A DNA stretch of 64,000 nucleotides from Azorinus chamasolen (Eukaryota > Mollusca > Bivalvia > Cardiida > Solecurtidae). The first letter of the stretch is position 1. Every line of letters begins with the position of its first letter. The translations under genes were made by a program, and so were the position numbers. A model generated the notes under the pieces. The model was not told the DNA's origin and made no database searches. It saw only the letters and a list, made by a program, of their open reading frames with translations. This document shows positions 10,305-20,600 of the stretch, one piece after another. Location of the stretch: the NCBI GenBank assembly GCA_963576725.1, contig OY755246.1, positions 78,251,475 to 78,315,474 on the forward strand. The letters run 5' to 3'.

Positions 10305-10397
10305 CCTCAGTGGCGTAATCGGTAAGGGCGACGTTTCTAGAGAGATTAGAATTAGTTTTTGTAGGATCAGGCGCGGGTTCGAATCCAGCTGTAGCCA
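10305..10397 (+). tRNA. tRNA-like sequence (pseudogene or SINE head)
   Basis: TGGCGTAATCGGTAAGGGCG resembles an A box/D arm, and GCGGGTTCGAATCCAGC is a T arm with B box GGTTCGAATCC, one mismatch in the stem. The ends TGGC and GCCA pair for only four bases, and the 45-base middle makes no good anticodon arm. It is more likely a decayed tRNA-derived sequence than a functional tRNA. Confidence 0.4.
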
Positions 10398-10659
10398 ATT
10401 AATTTTTTTTCTCATTTGAATAATTCTTCTGGTGACCAAATAGATCTGTTAGATCTATTCCATCAACATGTTTATGAATATTTACAGAAAACTAAAATAG
10501 TTCCATGGTTATAGAATCATTACGCCTATCTACTAACCTAATAAACCTTCCACTACCGGAAGTAACCTAATAAACCTAAGTTTATTTGCACCCCCTTTAT
10601 TATGTCACTAGAGAAGCCTGGTGACTGGATAAAAAACATATTTTACCATGAAAGAAACT

Positions 10660-10850
10660 GTCGAATCAAGTCTGTACATGTTCATAAGCAAAGAGTGGAC
10701 CCTGGTCAGATGTCTCCTACAACATCTGGGTCTATTCCCCTTACAGTGGTTTTCATGCATTTGCAGAGTGGACCCAGATCAGGAGGCTCCTATAGGAGCT
10801 GTCTGATCAGGGTCTGCTCCAACAGAATTTGATAGCCGTTTCTTTACTTT
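10660..10850. mobile_element. TTAA-MITE family A, two partial copies
   Basis: Two palindrome fragments lie side by side: AGAGTGGACCCTGGTCAGAT...ATCTGGGTCTATTCC and GCAGAGTGGACCCAGATCAG...CTGTCTGATCAGGGTCTGCT. Confidence 0.65.
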
Positions 10851-11049
10851 CTAAAATGGCTACAATGTTCCACCTTCCATTATTACTATTTTGTCCATGA
10901 ATATTTAGTAGGTATTGAAATAAACATAAAACAGAGTTTTAAATGGCACATCTATAAAGGAGTAGAGGATTAAGTTGTAACATAGCATTTTTTCGCCAAG
11001 ACACATTAAGTTTTCATCGACATCCCGCCAAGCCGTACAGTGACACATT

Positions 11050-11500
11050 TGCAGGACTAAATTAACCCTTTCCCTCATATAAATGCATTTTCACATACAG
11101 TCGACTCCTATTGCAGCTGTCTGCTAATAGAGTTTGATAGACGTGTCTTTACTTTCTAAGATGGCTACAATAATCCACCTTCCATTATAACTGTTTTTGG
11201 CCATGAATATTCAGTAGGTATTGAAATGGAAAAAACATAGAACTGGGAAAGGGTTAAAACCATTTCCAAGTTCTATATTTAGTCCGAATTCCAATACCTA
11301 CTGATTTATTCATGGCCAAAATAGCTATAGTAAATTAGGAAGGTGGAATATTGTAGGCCATTTTAGAAACTAAATAAACAGATCCATCACATTTCATTAG
11401 CCAACAGAACAGGCCCTGATGAGACAGCTCCTACAAGAGCCGTTTGATACTGTTTGCAAATGTGAGAAAAGGCGTTTATACGAGGGAAAGGCTTAATGGA
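11050..11500. mobile_element. TTAA-MITE family A, two copies head to head
   Basis: The first copy starts ATTAACCCTTTCCCTC (about 11061) and ends GGGAAAGGGTTAA (11247-11259). The second runs onward with CCAATACCTACTGATTTATTC, the palindrome CAGGCCCTGATGAGACAGC...GAGCCGTTTGATA, and ends GAGGGAAAGGCTTAA near 11496. They lie just downstream of the RPS10 transcript end. Confidence 0.75.
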
Positions 11501-11537
11501 CACAAAACCAGTACAACTGTTGTCTTGATTTTTTTTC

Positions 11538-11543
11538 TTTATT
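11538..11543 (-). promoter_or_regulatory. RPS10 polyadenylation signal AATAAA
   Basis: AATAAA on the minus strand, 28 bases after the RPS10 stop codon, followed by A-rich sequence. A 3' UTR this short is typical for ribosomal protein mRNAs. Confidence 0.65.
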
Positions 11544-11570
11544 TTTTTCTTTAAATACACCACATCACAT

Positions 11571-11666
11571 TTACTGTCCACCTGCTGGGGCTTGTGGTGG
11601 GGCCCCGAATCCTCCACGGCCACGTCCAAAACCTCCCCGGGCAGGGGCACCTGATGCACCTCCTCT
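11571..11666 (-). CDS. RPS10: RPS10 coding exon 5 (last), C-terminal Gly/Arg tail
   Basis: Starts after TTTTCAG in phase 0 (AGAGGAGGTGCATCAGG), encodes [20 protein letters not shown] and then [11 protein letters not shown], and ends at TAA (11573-11571). The repeat of RG/GG dipeptides is the eS10 C-terminal tail. Confidence 0.95.
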   Translation of the reverse strand, partial: RGGASGAPARGGFGRGRGGFGAPPQAPAGGQ

Positions 11667-14600
11667 CTGAAAATAGAAATACACGGCATATTGGGCTTGA
11701 TCAAGAGCAGACATTGTAGACCCATTTCAGCTGGCATACTAAAACTGCATCCTTGCATTCAATTACTAATATTGTCATTTCTCCACCAAACACTATGTTG
11801 TGACCACTCATTAGAGTTGTCTTGAACAGATTTGCCACTCTGCTTTTTGCCGGTGACAGGAAACTGTACCCATGTGCTACCAGGTAAAATCTGGGCTCAA
11901 GCTAGAAAAAGAGAAAGTCTTCCAAACCTTGCTGGCTTTCTAATCACAGCTGAGGGAGAAATTTAAATATATGGATCATAAAGAGCAATACAAAATCAAG
12001 GTCATAACCTCTAACTAGAATCCCATTAATCCCTTCAATGTTTGATATTCATGTAAGAAATAAATGACAGCATGAATTTTTATAATTGCCTACATACACA
12101 GGACTGTTTAGAATTGGTTGAAAAGCCTATTATAATTTCATAAGCAAACATAGCAGACCCTGATCAGACGGCTCCGACAGGAGCTGTCTTATCTGGGTCT
12201 TCTCTGTTTGCAAAGGCATAGAAAGATGTTTATATGAAGCAAAGGGTTAAGCTTTTTCTAGATGGAGAGCTCCAGCTTGAGTTTTGGAAAGGTTTCAAAC
12301 AAAGTATTATGTCTACATCAGAACTGCCATCTGGCATTGACTTCAGACCATGTTCAGAAGACCATCGTGATAAACATCATGTGTAGACAGTACTATTAAG
12401 CATAAGGCTGTGTTCACAGAAATCATGAAGAAACAAGCAAGTATTGTCATGAAATCCAGTCCCCCACGGAGACCTTTTTTTAGTATCCCAGTACCTCAAG
12501 TTCATAGTATTTCAGAGTCAAGTTTACAGAAAAATGGAACTAAGTTCACAGAAAAAAACAATACCACAGTGTCTTAAGTTCACAGAAAACAGTACACCTG
12601 TGCTTAAAGTTCACTAACGATGGTATCCCTCGACCTCAAGTTCAAGGAAAACAGTACACCTGGGCTTAAAGTTCACTAACAATGGTATCCCTCAACCTCA
12701 AGTTCAAGGAAAACAGTACCGCTTAAAGAGACGATTCTAAAGAGTTGTCACAACATAAGCTTTGGTGGAAAATTAAGAAATTGTTACAATTTATGTATCT
12801 TATCTGGACCACTGTTTGAGATAAAGTACTATGTCTACATCAGAACTGCCATCTGGCATTGACTTCATATCATGTTCAGAAGACCATCGTGATAAACATC
12901 ATATATAGACAGTACCATCCCCTACCCTGTAAGCATAATGCTGTGTTCATAATACTTCACAGAAACCATGAAGAAACAAGTAAGTATTGTCACAAGATCC
13001 AGTCCCCAAACGGAGACCTTTTTTAGTATCCCAGTACCTCAAGTTCATAGAAAACAGTATTTCAGGGAGACAAGTTTACAGAAAATGAACTAAGTTCACA
13101 GAAAACAGAACCCCTGAGCTTCAAGTTCACATAAAATGTTATCTTTGGAGTTCAAGGAAAATAGTACCTCTTAAAGAAATATTCTTGAAAATGTTTTAGT
13201 TTATGCATCTTATCTGGATCATTGTTTGAGACAAATTACTGTGTCTACATCAGAACTGCCATCTGGCATTGACTTCAGATCATGTTCAGAAGACCATCGT
13301 GATAAACATCATATGTAGACAGTACTATCCCCTACCCAATTGATTAAGTAGCATGCTGTGTTCATACTTTACAAAACATATAATGAAACAATGCCATAGT
13401 CCCCTACCAGTTAAACTTTTCTGAAACTTATGTACTAGTCCCTACCAGTTTAACTTTTCTGAAAATTTCAGTCAAACTTCTTTAATTCGGTGAAAAATCA
13501 ACATAGCGCAACAAAATTCAACCTTGATCTGTATTCATTATAGTATTAAAGCTACATATCAAATATTACTTTTAGAAAAAAATCTGGAAAACTGTAAGTG
13601 CGACTGACAGACAGACAGATGGACAGTGTGCAAACCTATAGTCCCCTTCAGTGTTGCCAGCAGGGGACTAACAAACAGTTTTCCTCTGTAAGCTTCATGT
13701 CAGTTTATAATACAGTACAATCTGTTATGAATGACAAATAGAAAGAAGTTCTGGGTTTTTGAGGCAGGTGTTAGTTTAACCCTTTCCCTCATATAACGCA
13801 TTTCCAAACAGAGTAAAACTAAATCAGATGGCTCCTATAGGAGCTGTCTGATCACGGTCTGCTTCGTTTGCGATATAAAATCTGACAACACTTTGTGTAA
13901 ATTTTATATTGGAAAAAATTCAGCCAGTAGATATTCATGATGTCATTATTTCTAACATGAATTTTGAACAGGTAAAGCCTTAACCCTTTACCTCATGAAT
14001 ACCTATGTCAGAAATAATGGCCCCATGGATATTTATTAGCTGCATTTTCATAATGCCATGCAAATATAGATTTTGTTTGTCTTAGTAGGAACTGTAGAGC
14101 CATATCTATTTAATCCCATAAGCAAACAGAGCAGACCCTGATCAGACCTAGATCTACTGTTTGCAAACAAATTAAAAAGCATTTAAATGAAGCAAAAGTG
14201 TCAATATAGGATCTGATTCTCAGATCATTAAATTAACCCTTTCCATTTATATAAATATAGGAGAGAATATTTTTTAGCATATTATCGAGGCCTATTAAGA
14301 GTTTTGAATGAAACTAATCTATAATGGTCAATTGGAACAAGTCTTTAACTCCAGGTCTTAACCCTTTCCTTCATATAAATGCCTTTTAAAGGATATAATA
14401 TTGAAATGTTTTAATTTACCTATCTTATGCCTCTTCTTATTAAGTTACATAATTATGCAATTCCATGTCTTGTCTATATCAGCAATGCCATCTGGCATTT
14501 GTCTTCATTTTCTCTCAGAAGACCATCGTGATCAACATCATTTACAGACAAGACAAGCAGCAACTGCTGCAAAATGCACGTCCTCGAAGAAAGCTTTTAT

Positions 14601-17600
14601 ACAAATTGATAGTTCAGTACCCATCTAATGTACTTTAACTACCAAAACCCATTCCCTCATTGGCTAGTTTTATACCATTCCCTCATGAGCTATTTTTAGA
14701 CCATTATGAATTTACTGAAAAAGGAGTATTTATTTGAAAAAGGGAAAGTTGTGTCATTTTGAAACCAACTGTGATAAATACAGCATTTGCTCCTATGGAG
14801 CAATGCTCTATTTATCACAATGGCGACTTTTACAGGTGTCAATATAAGGGAATTAGTTAAGAATTCCAATTCCAACAGACAATCTCAGGCAAATGGTGCA
14901 TACCTAGATCAAACTGCCCCTGAAGCAGCACTCTCTGACAGCAGGGTCTACACTATTTGCTACTATGTTACCAAATGTTGTAAAATTGACAGCTTTCTCA
15001 ACTTATGAAGAGGTTTAAACTGTAATTATGTTTCAATTCGGACTTATGGCCAAGGGAAAAGTTTCCCCCTTTAACTACTCATTCAAACCTTTTTTCACAC
15101 CTTTCCTGAAGGAACTGTCTGATCAGGGTCTGCTCGGTTTGTTAGATTTAATTAGTTTTCTCTAAAACAAAAACATCCTGTGTATATAGAGTGACTTTTA
15201 CAGAGGCGTAGAAGGGCATATTTATGGAGGAAAAGGTTAAACAAATGAATTAATGTATCATATTCTACCTGAAGTATTTTAGAGTATATTCAGTATGAGA
15301 GAATTGTATTCGCTTCAAGATTTTTGTACGACAAGCAGTAGAGACCCTGATAAGATGGTTGCTTATGGAGCTCTCTGATATGGGTATTATTGTGCTTGCA
15401 ACTGCCAGCATTCAAAAGGGTTAATCACAAGCTATTTTGTAATACTGTGGTTTACGTACAAACTGGAAATCTGTGCCTGCTCCGGCTCCAGCATCAGCCT
15501 TCTTGTCACCGCCAGCTGAAGAAAAACAACACCAATAAAACATACAATAAGCCTATATATGCCAATGCAGCAAAAATCAATATTTAAATCCATTACTCCA
15601 TACTTTGCCTTTGCAAACAGAATCAACCCAGATCAGACGGCTCTTATAGGAACTGTCTAATCTGCATTTGGTGCATTTGCTTAACCCTTTCCCTGTTCTA
15701 TTTTTATTTCAAATTTCAGTACCTACTGATTATTCATGGACAAACTAGTTAAAATGAAATATGGGAGATGGAGCATTGTAGCCATTTTAGAAACTAAAGA
15801 CACAGATCTATCAAATTTCATTAGCAAACAGAGTAGACCCTGATCAGACAGCTCCTCTAGGAGTCGTATGATCTGGGTCTACTCTGTAAATGTGTGAAAA
15901 CACATTTGTATGAGGGAAAGGGTTAAATTATAATATAGAGCAATATGGAGCAAATGCTCTATTTATCACAATGGTTTCAAAAGTGACTTTAACAGAGGTA
16001 CAACAAGAGTGCCAGTGGACACAATATACGCCCGTCGGGGTCTTGTTCAACATAAACTGGGGTTAACGTATTTGCTGAACTCAAATTCTAAGCCCAATTT
16101 TGCGACCAAGTTTCAAGGTTGTAAATAGGCATACTTTAACAAAAAACCTTAACCAAAAATTCTAAATTGAAAAGTGCCATAATTGTGTCTAAATGCTTGA
16201 CAGAGTTGCATTGTATTTACTCTTGCCTACAGATGAAGCTTCTGATGGTGAACAAATGTTTCAAGTTTAAAAGCTTTATCTGAAAGGGTTATGTAAATAA
16301 GTGGACTTTAACCAAAACCTTAACCAAAAATTCCAAGCTAAAAAGCGTCATAATCATGTCAAAATGTTAGACAGAGTTATGTACTCTTGCCTACAGGTGA
16401 AGCTTGTGATGGTGAACAAGTGCTCCAAGTTTAAAAGCTTTATCTGAAAGGGTTATGTAAATAAGTGGACTTTAATCAAAACCTTAACAAAAAATTCTAA
16501 GTTAAAAAGGGGCATAATTCGGTCAAAATGCTTGACAGAGTTATGTGCTCTTGCCTACAGGTGCAAGTTGTGAAGGTAAACACGTGTTCCAAGTTTAAAA
16601 GCTTTATTTCAAAGGGTTATGTAAATAAATGGACTTTAACAAAGCCTCAACCAAAAATTCTAAGTTAAAAAGGGGGCATAATTCGGTCAAAATGCTTGAT
16701 AGAGTTATTTTCTCTTGCCTACGGGTGAAGGTTGTGATGGTGAACAAGTGTTCCAAGTTTAAAACCTTTATCTCAAAGGGTTATGTAAATAAATGGACTT
16801 TAACAAAGCCGTAACCAAAAATTCTAAGTTAAAAAGGGGCATAATTCAGTCAAAATGCTTGACAGAGTTATTTGCTCTTGCCTACAGGTGAAGGTTGTGG
16901 CGGTGAACATGTGTTCCAAGTTTCAAAGCTTTATCTCAAAGTGTTATGTAGATAAGTGGACTTGTTCCACATAAATTGAGGTTAACATTTTTGCTTAACG
17001 CAAATGCTAAACGCAAATTCTAAGTCCAATTAAGTGACCTTGACCTTGGATAAATGAGCCGGGACTTGGCAGGCTACTGTAGCATGTCTAGATATACATT
17101 ATGATTAAATTTGGGAAGGATCCACCAAGCGGAACTTGAGTTAGAGATGTTACAGACAGACAGACCGGTTAAATTTTTTGCTAAACGCAAATTCTAAGTC
17201 CAATTGTGTGACCTTGACCTTGGATAAAAAAAACGGGACTTGGCAGGCAACTGTAGAATGTCTAGATAAACATTGTGTTAAAATTTGAGAAGAATCCACC
17301 AAGCGGAACTTGAGTTAGAGATGTTACAGACAGACAGACGGACAGACACACAGACAGCGCCATTCCATAATACGTCCCGTTTTTTCAAACGGGCGTATAA
17401 AAAGGAGTCATTAGGACAGAATGTGTTAAAGACTTGTTCCAATAGACCATTACAGATTAGTTTCATTTAAAACTAATAGGCCTCGATAAGATGCCTAAAC
17501 AAATTGTGTTTGTGAAACAATACGACCCCCCTAATTTGACCTCTGACCTTGATGTATGACCTTGACCGTAATATGTCACCCGTAAAAATGTTTGCCTTCA

Positions 17601-20600
17601 TAATTGCACATGCATGTATGTGCAATGGCTACAAAATTATCGCCAACATTAAAGTTCCCCACAAACTAGAATTGTTTTTGATACAAAAACTGATGTCTCC
17701 CCTAGCACGTGGACAAAGTTTACCAAAGTCCCATAACTCTGCAGAAAATCATCGAAAAGGAATAAACTATGCACAGCTAGGCATGGTGCTGATCAATCCT
17801 ATGAAGTTTCATGAATTTCTGATAAAGATTTTTGGGGAAAAATATAGGAACTGTTGTTGAATGTACACATTTAACCCGGGCCTAGTATACTCACGTGGTC
17901 CTCCAGCTCTTCTGTATTCTTGCCTGTCTTGAGCTCCCTGTCGTGGACCATCACCACCTGAAGGAGGGAAATAAACAATTTTATTCACAGTATGATGGGT
18001 GTAATCAAATGGCTAAGTACAAATGACAGCTCATATCTGACCAGACCTGTGAGATGTACAGTAAAACCCCTCTAAACTGGACAGTCAATTAAGTATAATA
18101 AATGTCAGTCTTGGAGACAGGTGGCAGCTCAATGAAGGTTAAAAGACATGTAGAAAGCTCCTCTAGGAGCTTTCTGCATAACTTTCTCTCTGCTATAAGC
18201 AGCCACCTGCTTAAAAGTATATTAATTCTTCTTTGCTAGATCCCGGTTTAGAGTGAGTGAGTTGGGTTTTACGCCCGACCAACAGCATTTCAGTTATTTG
18301 CAGATGGTACCCGCATGAGACAAGTTATAGTGCTGCCTCACTGGAATGCCCTGCTGCGGGCACACCACCCAGTCACATTATCCAGACACCAGGCCGACCA
18401 GTCCTAGACATACCCCTTTAATGTCAAGCGTAGACAAGGGAGCTACTAGTACCAACTTTTAAAGATTTGTGGTCGGTCGTGGCAGGGGATCGAACCCCGA
18501 TTTAGAGGGGTTTTACTTATAAAAGTGTATATTGATTCAGAGGAAGGTGGTAAGCAAGTATTACTCGGGGACTCACGTCTCTCTTAAAGTAATTAAGTAT
18601 GCAATAGAACAAACTGGGTATTTAAAATGTCTGTATTCCCCCACCCCATCATCATTTAGAAAAAATAGAACATGTGTTTCCCTCCACCCCTGTCTCCAAA
18701 ACAACAAGGCAGTCCAAAGGACAGCTATATCCCCCACCTAAATTAAGACATTGACCTTAAGGTGATACAATGGGTTTTAACGTGGTTGACATTCAACCTT
18801 CCAGTTGTTAAGAAAATAGGACGCGGAAACAAATATAATGGAAACTGAAGGTAAGAACACGACTTTCAAATGTGACCTTGACCTTGAGCCAACATGACTG
18901 CCACATGTGTTCTGCACATCATCTCAATTCGGTTAATATTTGACTCAAGTTTTATGAAAATCCTTCAAATGGTTTAGAAGATATGGAGCGGACACGAAAT
19001 GTAATGGAAATTGAAGATTAAATCACTTGGTCTTCAAATGTGACCTTGACCTTGAGCCAACATGACTGCCACATATGTTCTGCACATCGTCTCAACGTGG
19101 TTAACATTTGAGGCAAGTTTCTTGAAAATCCTTCAAGGGGTATAGGAGATAACGAAACTATAATGGAAATTGAAGGTAAGAACACTTGATCTTCAAATCT
19201 GACCTTGACCTTGAGCCGACATGACTGCCACATGGGTTCTGCACATCGTCTCAATTTAGCTAACATTTAACTAAACTTTTATGAAAATCCTTCAAAGGCT
19301 TTAGAAGATATGGAGCGGACACGAAAATGTAACGGAAATTAAAGGTTAGAACAATTGACCTTCAAACGTGACCTTGACCTTGAGCCAACATGACTGCCGC
19401 ATGGGTTATGCACAACGTCAATTCATTTAATATTTGACTCAAGTTTTATGAAAATCCTTCAAAGGGTTTAGAAGATATGGAGCGGACACAAAACTGTAAT
19501 GGCAACTGAAGGTTTAAACACTTGACCTTCAAATGTGACCTTGAACTTGAGCCGACATGACTGCCACATGGGTTCTGCACATCGTCTTAATTTGGTTAAC
19601 ATTTGACTCAAGTTTTATGAAAATCCTTCAAAGGGTTTAGAAGATATGGAGCGGACACAAACATGTAACGGAAATTAAAGGTTAGAACACTTGACCTTCA
19701 AACGTAAACTTGACCTTGAGCCAACATGACTGCCGCATGGGTTCTGCACATCGTCTCAATTCATTTAATATTTGACTCAAGTTTTATGAAAATCCTTCAA
19801 AGGGTTTAGAAGATATGGAGCGGACACAAAAATGCAATGGAAATTGAAGGTTAAAACCCTTGACCTTCAAATGTGACCTTGACCTTGAGCCGACATATCT
19901 GCCACATATGTTCTGCACATCGTCTCCACTTGGTTAACATTTGAGGCAAGTTTCTTGAAAATCCTTCAAGGGGTATAGGAGATATGGAGCGGACACGAAA
20001 TTGTTACGGACAGACAGACAGACGAAGGCCATTCCTATAACCCCCCTCCGCTACGCGGTGGGGGATAAATAAAGCTCACCTTAATATCTCCATCACAATT
20101 ACACTTTATGGTAATCACAGCTGTAAAGTTTCCCCCCCCCAAACTTGACTGGTCATTTATAACAAATTTTGTGACAGACAGAAAGTGGAAAATCATTATC
20201 TCTCTCCCACTGTGTGAGAGAGGGAGAGAGAGTGTGTGTGAGTGGAGGTGTGGGGATGTAAGGGCATTTATATGAAATAAAAGAGTTAGTGGTTATAAAG
20301 AAAAGAGCACAGTTGTTACGAACCATATGATTCTTTTGGTCGTGGGCGTGAGGTTTCAGGCCTGGTCTGACGCTTGAGTGTAGCCGGGACGATCTCAGCC
20401 GGCAGGTGGAGGAAGTCTCTCAAGTACTGTATCCCCTCATTAGTCAGGTACCAGTAGTAATGACGCCAGGCAAACTGTTCCGTCACATAGCCCCTTGACT
20501 TCAAAGACTGATGAAAAGAAATGGGTTCAGCAGTTAATGGAAACTGCATCATATCTAGTGATCATTAAGGACACTTGGCTTACGTAATTCTCATAAATAG

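Larger units (their letters stand above)
12280..13340. repeat. Intronic triplication carrying the snoRNA units
   Basis: Three related blocks of about 410-520 bp each contain a snoRNA (12311, 12833, 13243) plus shared flanks: TTATCTGGA(C/T)CA(C/T)TGTTTGAGA before and CATGAAGAAACAAG with GGAGACCTTTTTTAGTATCC after. A smaller repeat, CCTCAAGTTCAAGGAAAACA, is itself duplicated at 12632 and 12697. Confidence 0.8.

Noticed and set aside
10305..10397. Functional tRNA gene
   Set aside because: The acceptor stem pairs only four bases, the T stem has a mismatch and no anticodon arm can be drawn; kept only as a tRNA-like relic.
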